From contig JANBQS010000360.1 in NCBI GenBank assembly GCA_027577415.1, positions 1 through 20,122 on the forward strand: a DNA stretch of 20,122 nucleotides, given 5' to 3'. This document shows positions 7,929 to 16,348 of the stretch, piece by piece. The stretch is from Coemansia sp. RSA 922. Taxonomy: Eukaryota > Kickxellomycota > Kickxellomycetes > Kickxellales > Kickxellaceae. Below the pieces are notes generated by a model. It saw only the letters and a program-made list of their open reading frames with translations. It was not told where the DNA came from and ran no database searches. The first letter of the stretch is position 1. Every line of letters begins with the position of its first letter. Both the position numbers and the translations under genes were made by a program.

Positions 7929-8861
7929 ATGGCCGCGAATACATTCCAAAACCACAAGGAAACCAAGATGCACTGGGAGCAGGGCGCCATCTACGACCTC
8001 TCCTGGAGCAGCGATGGCGGACTACTGACGGCGGCGGGTGCAAAGGGACCAGTGCGGTCATGGCGGCTCGAGCGCGGCGGACACAAGGAGGGCGAGGAGC
8101 TAAAGGAGCTGGGCAATGACATTGAGCGCTTGGCGTGGTGCCCAGCCCTGCAACACTCGCAAATGCTAGCCGCTGCTTCCTACGAAAAGTGTGTGTTCCT
8201 GTGGGACCAGCGTGCCAACAGCGTATCTACCAAACTGGACACGAGTGGGTTGAACTCTGACATTTGCTGGAGCCCATCGGGCAAGTACTTTGCCGTAGTG
8301 AATCGCGAAGAGGGGCTGGAGATATTTGATATGGCCAGCCCGCAGTCGCCAGTTGTCGTGGCAGAGCTGGACGAAGTTGTGTGCTCGATAAAGTGGGACG
8401 TAAGCGAGTCGCTCCTGTTTATGACAACCCTCCGCGGATCAGTCGAGGTCTATGCCTGGCCTAGCATGGAGCACCTTACTATGATCCCAGCCCACACAGC
8501 GGCCTGCAATGCCATCGGCATTGATCCACGTTCAAAGCTGCTGGCTACTGGAGGCGCCGATGCCACCATGGGCATTTGGCGAACCGACGACTTTTCTACA
8601 GTACGTACTATTGATGGCTACGAGTCGCCACTGCTGCTGGTCAACTTTAGCTCTGACGGCCGCTTTATAGCTAGCGCCTCTGACGACTTTGCTATCCGGC
8701 TCCACGACTCGTACTCTGGAGAGCTAGTCCAACAGGTGACTGTTACATCGATGACCACCGCGCTAGAGTGGCACCCACGCAACTTGGCGTTGGCCTATGG
8801 ATCTGCTGGGTCAGCAAAGACGTCGATAAAGCCAACTGTAACTATATTTTTAAAGTCGTAA
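7929..8861 (+). CDS. THOC3: THO complex subunit 3 (THOC3/Tex1), WD40 protein
   Basis: A 310-residue protein, about the usual length for this subunit (human 351), filled by WD repeats. Clear blades include the start at residues 16-49 (WEQGAIYDLSWSSDG to VRSWRLE), KCVFLWDQR, and the diagnostic stretch IPAHTAACNAIGIDPRSKLL continuing into ATGGADATMGIW. That is followed by FSSDGRFIASASDDFAIRLH and ALEWHPRNLALAYG, matching the THOC3 pattern AHxxxCxxIxxDPxxxxxATGxADAxxxxW and the AWHPxxxxLA end. THO/TREX couples transcription by Pol II to mRNA packaging and export in the nucleus. The ATG at 7929 has a Kozak-like context. The stop is 11 bp from the stop of the convergent transporter gene, so the 3' UTRs must overlap. 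Confidence 0.88.
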   Translation: MAANTFQNHKETKMHWEQGAIYDLSWSSDGGLLTAAGAKGPVRSWRLERGGHKEGEELKELGNDIERLAWCPALQHSQMLAAASYEKCVFLWDQRANSVSTKLDTSGLNSDICWSPSGKYFAVVNREEGLEIFDMASPQSPVVVAELDEVVCSIKWDVSESLLFMTTLRGSVEVYAWPSMEHLTMIPAHTAACNAIGIDPRSKLLATGGADATMGIWRTDDFSTVRTIDGYESPLLLVNFSSDGRFIASASDDFAIRLHDSYSGELVQQVTVTSMTTALEWHPRNLALAYGSAGSAKTSIKPTVTIFLKS

Positions 8862-8872
8862 ATTTTATCAAT

Positions 8873-10240
8873 CTAACCATGGCCGTTCTCTATCGCCGTT
8901 TTCAATGACTTTATGGCGTCAATCAGACCCCAGACGCAGGCAACGGCCCCAATGCCAGCGAGAATAAAGCACAGAACCAGCTCGTACTTTAGTATATTTC
9001 GCCAGCCAAACAGCTTTACATAACAGAACACGGGCACTAGGAAGAAGACCACGGTAGTCGATATCGCCGATACCAAATCGATGACTTGGCCAAAGTAGGG
9101 AATCGCAATCGAAACGCCCAGTAAAATTCCCATGGTGATAGTACGCATCACAACGCGCCACATAAACTCTTTTCTTTTGCCTATTATCTGAGGCATGACA
9201 CCCAGCGCCAGCTCTAGCTCTAGGTTTGCCGAGACCAGCATCACTGGCGCTGCAAACACTACGTGCACAATAATTAGAACCGTCGCTACGTTGACAATGG
9301 CCAAGTTGGGCAGGTTGTTGAGGATCGGAGACACAGTCTGGTTGCCAAATGCCAAGTACCCAGTAACCGAGGAGAGCAAATAAGCGCCGCAAACAAGCGT
9401 GTTGGATAGCGAGAGCATCCATCCAAACTGTTTAGGCCGTTTCATATTTGCCTCAATGTGTGGAAAGACGACTGCGCAGGCGTACATAAACGATATCGAC
9501 GCCAATGCCGATGGGATGCCAGACCCGATAATAAAGGTGTGCGTGGGGCCACTGTCAAAGTCGGGGCTGTGGTACGTGTCCGTGTACTTGTGCTGCAGCG
9601 AAGTGACTCCCAAAACAATAACCGTAAACATGGCCGTCAATACTCCAAATACTGAGGATATTGTGATCTCACCCAGCGTCTTGAGCAGCGTGAAGGGGAT
9701 CCACATGGCAATGGCAATGATAGTCATGCTGACCTTTTCGCTAAGGTGTGCGTGGGCGAATCCAAGCAAACGAGTGATCTGAGTACCGCTAATAATAATC
9801 CACGACACCACCGTGCCGCAACAGTACAAGTAAGTGATAGCTGTAGCAAACCAGTATCCGGCCGGGCCAAATGCCTCTCGCACGACCAGCGAAAAGCTCG
9901 AGATGCGGCGTCCAGGGCGCGAATACATTGATCGCTTAAATAGGACGCCGACGTACCAGCCGACAACTGCCATCAAAACAAAGAGGATGATACCGAACCA
10001 TCCACACCGCCGCACAACTGACGGGAGATTCATAGTACCAGTTCCGATGCTGATGCACATGACGTTAAATACGGCGCCAACCCACGAGCCATTGCGAGGC
10101 ACTGCATGCTCCAAGTGCGCGTCGCTGGCGGTCGATGTCTTGCCTATATCGTCAGACTGTTCGGATGAATCGGCAAAGTCGCTCAAACCTGTAGATATAG
10201 TTATATCGCCTGATGCATCTCGGTCAGTAAGTAACCTCAT
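8873..10240 (-). CDS. AAAP-family amino-acid transporter (Avt/SLC38-like)
   Basis: A 455-residue membrane protein of the Aa_trans family. Residues 1-50 are polar and Ser/Asp-rich, likely cytosolic. TM1 (about 54-73) ends in SIGTGTMNLP, the family GxGxxxLP signature for substrate binding. About ten further hydrophobic segments follow, at roughly 81-101, 129-152, 171-187, 193-213, 241-261, 277-297, 314-338, 361-381, 385-409 and 418-440, giving the usual eleven. FPHIEANMKRPKQF (259-272) matches the conserved cytosolic F-x-x-[EH]-x-x-[MN]-x-x-P loop of this family. Likely a vacuolar or plasma-membrane proton-coupled amino-acid carrier; the substrate and membrane cannot be decided. The ATG at 10240 is the first in frame. 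Convergent with THOC3. Confidence 0.85.
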   Translation of the reverse strand: MRLLTDRDASGDITISTGLSDFADSSEQSDDIGKTSTASDAHLEHAVPRNGSWVGAVFNVMCISIGTGTMNLPSVVRRCGWFGIILFVLMAVVGWYVGVLFKRSMYSRPGRRISSFSLVVREAFGPAGYWFATAITYLYCCGTVVSWIIISGTQITRLLGFAHAHLSEKVSMTIIAIAMWIPFTLLKTLGEITISSVFGVLTAMFTVIVLGVTSLQHKYTDTYHSPDFDSGPTHTFIIGSGIPSALASISFMYACAVVFPHIEANMKRPKQFGWMLSLSNTLVCGAYLLSSVTGYLAFGNQTVSPILNNLPNLAIVNVATVLIIVHVVFAAPVMLVSANLELELALGVMPQIIGKRKEFMWRVVMRTITMGILLGVSIAIPYFGQVIDLVSAISTTVVFFLVPVFCYVKLFGWRNILKYELVLCFILAGIGAVACVWGLIDAIKSLKTAIENGHG

Positions 10241-10591
10241 GTTTTATGATATTCACAACTGCTGGCATAAAAAGAACAAAAATAGTTGAAAACTCCCTAT
10301 AACATAGATGCGCCCCGCCTTGTTACTTATACTAGCCGTATAGTGCTCCTGATTGGAAATGGTACCAAAATGCAAGGCGTACATCTGAGCATGTTTCACG
10401 AGAAAACTAAATGGGCAGTAAAGTGGAGAGGATTTGCAGCTGGCACCAATGGCTGTGCGCAAGGGGAGATAATCGACCCCATCGCTTCATATCCCACAAA
10501 AATGATGTCATTTCCAATAAATCACTAAAAGTGGGGGAGTCCCTTTTTCTGCAGGTTTGAGGTGGGACTGTCAGTTACTGCGGTGACGGCG
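10241..10591. promoter_or_regulatory. Upstream space of the transporter gene and of the broken plus-strand gene
   Basis: An ATTGG (inverted CCAAT) lies at 10351-10355. In the frame of the following plus-strand gene, a run from 10286 is open to a TAA at 10526-10528, so part of this space may be coding in origin. A pyrimidine-rich CCCTTTTTCTGCAG ending at 10554 looks like a 3' splice site, but no matching good donor was found upstream. No tRNA or other RNA gene is visible. Confidence 0.35.
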
Positions 10592-11250
10592 ATGGTTCCT
10601 AGGCCAAACTGGTGGACGCTAGTTAGACCGTCAAGATCGCATGTAGATGCTGAATTTGGGAATGATGAAGAAAATACTGCAGATAACGGTGGGGACGAGG
10701 AGGAGGAGCTGCAGAGGAAAGAGGGACCAGTGGTTAAGTGGATCACGCAAGTAGCCAAAGAAAGGACTGCAAGCGCTCTAATCCCGCTAGCATGGCAGGC
10801 TGGTACTGCCAACGCGATCGCCCACGAAATGAACCAGTTCAGCGAAAAGGGCAAGGACTGGGCGTTGCGCAGCCTCGCCAGCGACAAGGAGCTAAAGTCG
10901 GTGCACCGGTGATAGCAAATACTGAGGAATATCGCCATCCGCAAGAGGTGGGAGTACGAGTACGAGGAATGCTGGTTACCGCGAATTACACGCAGGTTTG
11001 CAAGGAAGAGGCGTCGGCGGTTAGGCCCAAGAAAAGAAGGCAGCTGATGCATGAACTGCGCCCACCCAACGTGGAGCGCGAATCGGCAGCCCAGAAGAGG
11101 ATGGCGTACAGCCTGCTGTGCACCTCCCTTATTGACGATTGGTGTCACGGCAGAAAGAACAAGGTGGAGGGCAAGGGACTGTGGTCAATCAACCCAAGAT
11201 ACTCTCAGAAGTTCCAGCGGCATTTGCCATGCATGTGGTTGTGGCGGTAG
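10592..11250 (+). pseudogene. Broken or multi-exon gene, unrecognised product
   Basis: Three stretches read like protein on the plus strand. Segment A, 10592-10909, has an acidic part (DAEFGNDEENTADNGGDEEEE) and then a helix (NAIAHEMNQFSEKGKDWAL), with codons rich in G/C at third positions. It stops at adjacent TGA and TAG (10910-10915). Segment B continues in the same frame to 11045, basic (IRKRWEYEYEECWLPRITRR). Segment C lies in another frame, to a TAG at 11248-11250, with LRPPNVERESAAQKRMAYS and CTSLIDDWCHGRKNK. Read together this needs loss of two stops and one frameshift near 11030, or introns I cannot place. A long opposite-strand frame (10525-11148) is Leu/Ser-rich and looks like the shadow of this one. 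I do not recognise the protein. A recently inactivated gene is the simplest reading; sequence error is possible. Confidence 0.4.
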
Positions 11251-11325
11251 CTAGTATTTTAATTATTTATTTATTAGCTTAAGTTAAGGTGGCGGACAGG
11301 TTTCACTGTCAGCGACCTCAGTTCA

Positions 11326-11360
11326 TGCCCATACAGGGCTCCAATACAACGACTCAATCA
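11326..11360 (+). repeat. Copy of the THOC3 upstream segment
   Basis: TGCCCATACAG, GCTCC and ATACAACGACT occur in the same order and spacing as at 7823-7857 upstream of THOC3; 31 of 35 positions agree. Both are followed within about 70 bp by a T-rich tract containing TTTTCACT. No WD40-like frame follows this copy. Confidence 0.7.
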
Positions 11361-11652
11361 TCTATTTTTTTTGCCGATTTATTCCTTTTCACTCTTTGTT
11401 ATTCCACATTTAATTATTTGTGTAGCTGGACAACGTGCAAGTTTAGACTAGACCACGTTTATGTGATTCGAGTTATTCTCTGACTGCCGCGCGTATATGC
11501 AAGTACCGCGTGCTTGGATCAATGGTGGTCCTCTCCTTGAACCTGAACTGACTTTGTGCCATTGCATCAGTGGCCTTTACATGCAGTCTACAGTTCACAG
11601 CATTAGGCGTCAGCGACTCAGGTACAGACCAGCAGCATTTGTTTACATGGCG

Positions 11653-12351
11653 TCAATGGTAAGCTTGTGAGTTGCGATCCTCATACTCTCTAACATGTAC
11701 TCTAGACTCAGTCAACTGGGCATGCGAGATACATATTGGCCTTGTGTCTGGCGTGGTGAGTGACATAGAGGCATTGGCATTGTCGATTGGTGGACAAATA
11801 TTCTCTGGTAAGTTCTGGCAAGGCTGTGTGTTTCCTTTTACACCATTTATTATGAGTTTAAGTGCTGTATTGGCATTATCGTAGCTCGGAATTCTATCAG
11901 CCTGGTGCTTCTCAGCTCCTTGGTCTCCTAGCCACCTTGTCGCTGCATTTACACTACTGACTGACACAGCATCGCATTTCTACTTGCATCACCATGCGTA
12001 CTTTTGAAGATGCAGTCCGTTGTGAAACAGTAGTGTTAGAACTTCCTTGTGATTCAGGTACAGGTAACTATAGCATGTTAATACCCCCAGTGCGTGAAAC
12101 CATTTCTATTTGCATGCTCTTAGTGGAATGTAAACACGTTGTCTACAGCGAGGTCAATGACTATTTGCCATTGCACATGCTGCCATTGCTTGCTTGGTAG
12201 ATGTGTGGCATTTAAGGTGTGTAGAATAGTATAATGAACAACAGCGCTGGAGCAGTGCAACGTGTAATGGCATGCCAACGTATGCACACCAAGAATTGTC
12301 CTCAACACAGAATGTATTGGCATTGTGCAGTCGCAAAACCCCTCCACATAG
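11653..12351 (-). pseudogene. Decayed minus-strand frame, Asn-Ala-rich, unrecognised
   Basis: One minus-strand frame of 233 codons contains only four internal stops (at 12154, 12106, 11989 and 11980) where about twelve would be expected at this base composition. Its last 109 codons are fully open and polar, with SYDNANTALKL, PPIDNANASMS and RVHVREYEDRNSQAYH. The element DNAN or HNAN occurs three times, which at DNA level is a recurring TATTGGCATT on the plus strand (near 11770, 11868 and 12315). No domain is recognised. A dead gag-like or other mobile-element protein is possible; this is inference from composition and setting. Confidence 0.35.
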
Positions 12352-13136
12352 TCAAATCGCTAGCAATGTCTCCAGCGACCACCGTAACAACAATTCACAA
12401 CTGTATTTAATCCCTTGTATCCTTCATCACATTATAAAGATTCAATGTATGCTCTCCTAGATATTGCCATATGCGTTGTGCGAGAGGGATATGTTCTACC
12501 TAAATATTTTTATGTGGGCGTCAATGGTATGTATACACGCTAATAACCATTTGTAGCCTTTGTATAGCGTAAAAACACACTCTTTACTTTAATAAACCTA
12601 TGTTTATCTCTTGCAGCGACAATACACACTTGTAAAAACTACATAGCTATTATTAAAGCAAAAAACAATGTAAATATTTGTCAAGTGCATTTGAAAACAG
12701 CGTAATACTTGTTCTACAATGTAATTTAGTCTCAATACAAACTCTATTGTCTATTATTAACGACTAACGCAGCATTGGACAGATATTTGTCAATAAATAC
12801 GTAAAACAATGCTAGTAAACGCTAATTCAGCTAGAAACGGCGACTGAAAACAATTTTTTTATGTTTTTTTATTTACCCGTTTTAGCCATCATTTACGTTG
12901 CCATGCCATGTAGAAAGCACGTTAGTGTACACCAATACGTTTTAGGACGATTTTAGGCATCAACAATGTATATATTAACAAAATAATTGTTCACATACGT
13001 AGAAATAGGTTGGTTGAGCAAATCGACGAGTGTTTGGAACTACATAGCATGAGTAGTACTCCTAGCACTGGCGATAGCACTTGTTGTGTTTCAATTTGAT
13101 GCACTTGCTACACAACACTAGCTTATTTGCTACAGC

Positions 13137-13340
13137 CTAAGAATCTCTAGGATGACCACTATACTGTTTCCATTTTTTTCTTGGTTTCGTTGCACTGCAG
13201 CCACCTGCGTTGTCCAATTCCTCTTCATTAGCATTGCCAAAAAGCTCACACATTGCATAGCAAGTGTTACCAGCCATATCAGTGATATCAGTGATATGCA
13301 CCATGCTAGATGCTAGCATCATTTGCTTCACCAGCACCAT
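13137..13340 (-). pseudogene. Short minus-strand frame next to tandem repeats, unrecognised
   Basis: A 67-codon frame whose end is polar and basic (LFGNANEEELDNAGG, then TKPRKKWKQYSGHPRDS). The NAN and DNAG elements echo the 11653-12351 frame, suggesting a common origin. It sits at the edge of the 18-bp tandem repeat and shows no known domain. It may be a piece of the same decayed element. Confidence 0.25.
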
Positions 13341-13393
13341 TTGCTATGCCAGCGTCATTTGTTACTCAAGTGCCATTTAATATGCCAGAGTCC
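13320..13393. repeat. Degenerate 18-bp tandem repeat, about four units
   Basis: Units CATTTGCTTCACCAGCAC (13320-13337), CATTTGCTATGCCAGCGT (13338-13355), CATTTGTTACTCAAGTGC (13356-13373) and a 20-bp fourth unit (13374-13393); a fifth CATTTG begins at 13394. On the minus strand one frame turns the units into a six-residue repeat of the form A-N-[DG]-A-[GS]-x, so it may derive from a repetitive coding region. Confidence 0.65.
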
Positions 13394-13829
13394 CATTTGA
13401 CGTCAATATTCGCTCTGGTACTATAAATCTCACAGTCACTGCTAGAGCTGCTGTACTCTGCAAACAGCGATAGGTATTCTCTGAGACATCCAATTTAGGA
13501 ATTCCAATTGACATGTACAGCCTTAGCATGGTTAATTATTACTCCTTCAGACTGAGCAGCATTGGTGTTAGAAATGGTCACAATTGCAGTTAGAGAAAGT
13601 CAAATTGGTTAGAATAGTAAACAAATACAAAATAGACAAGTTGTTAAGTAGAATATTGTTATAGTCATTTAATAAAAATTAAATGTATGAAAAGAGACCC
13701 CATTCCTTGTTCTGTTGTCCTGCAAAACTGTTCTTTGTACCCAATAGTGTCCCATCCACTATGCTGATCTGATCTCCTGATTGATTGGTGCTGTTGGTGC
13801 ATTTGTTGCTAACAATCATGAATCCAGAT

Positions 13830-13901
13830 AAGCATATGGTAAAAATCTTTCCACCAATGCTCAGCCCTTAGGTCTGGTTGTTCTTTACCAGGTAGCGTCA
13901 T
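13830..13901 (-). pseudogene. Left-hand copy of the same protein start, truncated
   Basis: On the minus strand from the ATG at 13901 the frame reads MTLPGKEQPDLRAEHWWKDF, then Y-H-M-L before diverging from the right-hand copy and reaching a TAG near 13813. It differs from the right copy at Ser/Leu, Gly/Glu and Cys/Tyr, so the two have diverged while keeping the frame. It is too short to be a working copy. Confidence 0.35.
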
Positions 13902-14049
13902 ATTGAGTTGTTGTCAATAAAATAAAAGAGTATAAAGTTAGCAAGATTCAGGTTCTCATTTATTTTATTGACAACAACTCAATATGACGCTACCTGGTAA
14001 AGAACAACCAGACTCAAGGGCTGGGCATTGGTGGAAAGATTTCTGCCAT
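13836..14049. repeat. Near-perfect inverted repeat with a TATA-bearing 32-bp spacer
   Basis: Arms at 13843-13926 and 13959-14042 are 84 bp each with three mismatches; similarity extends outward to 13836 and 14049 with two more mismatches. The spacer (13927-13958) contains TATAAAG at 13931-13937. The arms are not simple sequence. Each arm, read outward, encodes the same protein start, beginning MTLPGKEQPD and continuing to HWWKDF. Confidence 0.9.
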
Positions 14050-14314
14050 GTCTTACACATGAGCTTAAGCTCTGTTTTTAAAAAATGACAAGGTATTAGA
14101 TGAAATTGACTTGCTTGTAAGATATTCCACATATTTGTGGTTTGAGGCAAGTCAATTATTCTTGCTGTTTTTGCAGCATGAAATGGAGTATAGAGGAAAA
14201 CTTCCTCTGATAACTGAAATGACTTTTAATCATATGATGATTATGCTTTGCAATGGTCACAAGGCCAAAGCCAAGATTAAGTGTCCTCTAGAAAGGGCAG
14301 CATTTAACAAGTAA
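13984..14314 (+). pseudogene. Frameshifted small gene of unknown function, right-hand copy
   Basis: From the ATG at 13984 the frame reads MTLPGKEQPDSRAGHWWKDF and continues to a TGA just after an A6 run (about 14080-14089). Moving by one base at the A6 run gives a frame open to the TAA at 14312-14314, including NDKVLDEIDLLVRYSTYLWF and EYRGKLPLITEMTF, ending KIKCPLERAAFNK. Joined, this would be about 110 residues. The TATAAAG at 13931-13937 is about 50 bp upstream. The reverse copy starts at 13901 on the minus strand but loses similarity about 25 residues in. A stem of 11 bp (14104-14114 with 14147-14157) lies inside. I do not recognise the family. Confidence 0.4.
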
Positions 14315-14733
14315 TTATACTATTAATTTATATATACACAATGAATATGAGTTAACTATTAATCAAATGTAAAGAAAAGTTTATTTTTTAATTTTGCATT
14401 GATACTATGAAACATACATGCCCCCCTCCTATCAGCCCAGATCTGTATGTTAGCAGGCCAGGGTATTCAAGCCCAGGCCCCCATTCAGCCACCATTCTAT
14501 ATATTACACATTATATAAGGGGATATATTAATACCTGAAATTACCAACTTACTGTTTAAATGTAGCTGTGATTTCAGTAATTTGCAATACAGGTGATATT
14601 TTGAGCATTATTAAATTTGTAGTAGCATAAAAAGACACAAGTGGCTACAAAAACTATAGTCTTTTTAAAAGGACCCTTGTAACCCAAGGTTCCCTTAGGT
14701 TCTGCCTTTTTTGGATGATCCAATTTTGTTCTA

Positions 14734-14777
14734 TTTAGATACATACTCTCTACAGAAGTAGAGAGTACATATCTAAA
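14734..14777. repeat. 20-bp hairpin with a 4-nt loop
   Basis: Left arm 14734-14753 (TTTAGATACATACTCTCTAC) and right arm 14758-14777 pair at 18 of 20 positions around AGAA. It lies between two short divergent frames. This could be a transcript hairpin, a terminator-like stem or a mobile-element end. Confidence 0.8.
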
Positions 14778-14991
14778 CATGGCAAAACCATCCTACCCAA
14801 AAAAATTCAGAGCCCTACACTTCCCTCTCTACTATGAAATTTCTGGATAGTTTTTAGTTATATGGACATTTGCACAGATGTGCTTGACCCTCATAGCACA
14901 CATTAATACTTGTAGCATAGTCAAGTGCATAATAGACTGGCTCTCAACCAGCAAGGAAAGCACCCTGGGAAGTACAGCAGGATACACAAAG

Positions 14992-15023
14992 CCACCCTCT
15001 GATATTGCACATCAGTAGGGTGG
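14992..15023. repeat. Imperfect hairpin
   Basis: CCACCCTCTGAT (from 14992) pairs with ATCAGTAGGGTGG (ending 15023) with one bulged base. No role is evident. Confidence 0.6.
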
Positions 15024-15508
15024 TTGACCATTGGCACATGGTGGGCTGAGTGGCTCAGGGGCACTAAAGACTTGCACCACAAATGGAGTCATAATAGACA
15101 CTGGCTTGTGTGAGTGCAAAAACTGCTAGATTATGCCTATAGAGACCTTGGTCATTGTTGCACACAGGTAGAAAATATCAGATATAAATATATGGATACA
15201 AAATGGTGTATTTAGAAAACAAAAGGCTTACAGATATAGATACAATTTTTGTTAGGCTTTTATATTCCTCAGCATTACAATGCCATCTGTGGTATGCTCT
15301 ACTGTTTGACTAGTAATTAAATAATTTCCCCTGATTCAGATTATTTTGTTTACAACGTTGTTCCTATAAAAAAAATTATTATATGCTTTCCTTAGTAGTT
15401 ATACTGTGATACTAGAATGTAATTCAAATAAATAAAAGAGAAGATAAAGAGTTCTATTTTGTAAACAACAATAAACTCTTTTAAATAACAACGTTCTACT
15501 GCAGCTAA

Positions 15509-16348
15509 GCTGCAACCCTTGCCCTGATTGCCAATTTAGTGATCACAACTCAGTTCTGCATGACAGAGTACACCTAAGAGATCTACATTCCAAATGCCTC
15601 ACTTATCAAGGTTCTGGAGCACTGCCAGGGCGATATGTTGCACACCATGCTTGGAGTACCCAAGTCAATGGCATACATGGCTGTCCTTTTGCTGTGTAAG
15701 ATGGATACTATGGAGCACCACTAGTGCACAAAGATATCCAGCTACATTTGCCATCATCAGCTTGACACCAATGACAAGTGAATTCTTGATTGTCTTTTCG
15801 ATATGGAATGTATTGTGCCAAAGAAGAGTAGCTGCTTGATCCTGTGGCTGTGCCAGGAGGCATATTGCACTGGCCCACCTCATCACATCACCATGACCAT
15901 TGGCAAAAAGAAGCAGGCTTGCTTGCAGGCCCTTAGGGGTGCTAACAAGTCAGCCACATGAGTCGCTCAGATCATGTCACTGGGCTTCATATGCTCAATG
16001 CTTGTACAGCACAGAACACCAATCATCCATTGGCTTCTAGGCACTGTGGCAGTTCAACCCTCACAATGCCAAAAGTGTGGCAGGACTATATCTCACAACC
16101 ATGCCACAAACTGCATCGGTGCCACAACTAAGCTTGGCCCTATCATTGCAAATGCTATCCGCAAGCTATGCAGGCAACAAAGGCAACACCTACAACTGGC
16201 ATATGCCATTGATGCTGCGCTCATGGCTCTAAATAAGAACGATATGGCTAGTGCGATTAAGATTGCATTGGTTATTGACAAGATCTACACCCAATGCCTC
16301 GGCAGACGCTTGCCTATTAAGCAGCTAACGCCTCGAGCGCTCGAGTAG
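15509..16348 (+). pseudogene. 3' end of a decayed non-LTR (LINE-type) reverse transcriptase
   Basis: One plus-strand frame of 280 codons has only four internal stops (TAA 15575, TAG 15722, TGA 15779, TGA 15959) and ends at TAG 16346-16348. Its first part reads IYIPNASLIKVLEHCQGDML and then MLGVPKS (15647-15667), which resembles the thumb and post-RT segment of LINE reverse transcriptases (L-x-x-x-Q-x-x-x-L-R-x-x-L-G-V-P-K-S). The last 125 codons are intact and contain CQKCGRTISHNHATNC (16067-16114), a CCHC arrangement like the C-terminal zinc knuckle of such elements. The catalytic RT core is not visible upstream. The relic stops about 240 bp before SLS1. It is probably an old, 5'-truncated insertion. 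Confidence 0.55.

Larger units (their letters stand above)
11251..16345. other. 5-kb AT-rich accessory block without an intact gene
   Basis: Base composition and reading frames change sharply after 11250: AT-rich, many short frames, no single convincing gene until SLS1 at 16590. The block holds the separately listed 35-bp promoter-like copy, decayed frames, tandem and inverted repeats and a reverse-transcriptase relic. Between about 12360 and 13100 and between 14315 and 14730 I see only AT-rich sequence, apart from one imperfect 8-bp stem at 14456-14479. The mixture is that of nested, old mobile-element debris. Confidence 0.6.

Noticed and set aside
10525..11148. 207-codon minus-strand open frame
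   Set aside because: It starts at GTG, is rich in Leu, Ser and Cys without domain features, and is antisense to plus-strand stretches with better amino-acid and codon patterns.
14456..14479. Possible tRNA-like B box (ATTCAAGCCC) and 8-bp stem
   Set aside because: No A box at a proper distance, no acceptor stem or anticodon arm; not a tRNA gene.
14574..14780. 68-codon minus-strand frame with one hydrophobic segment
   Set aside because: Too short, overlaps the hairpin, and lies in decayed DNA; kept only as context for the hairpin finding.
15030..15060. TGGCTCAG-like A-box sequence
   Set aside because: Two mismatches to the tRNA A box and no B box downstream; a SINE or tRNA call cannot be supported.
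15575..15961. Stops in the LINE relic as a sign of RIP-type C-to-T mutation
   Set aside because: All three stop codons can arise by single transitions anyway, so four stops are no evidence for a directed mutation process.
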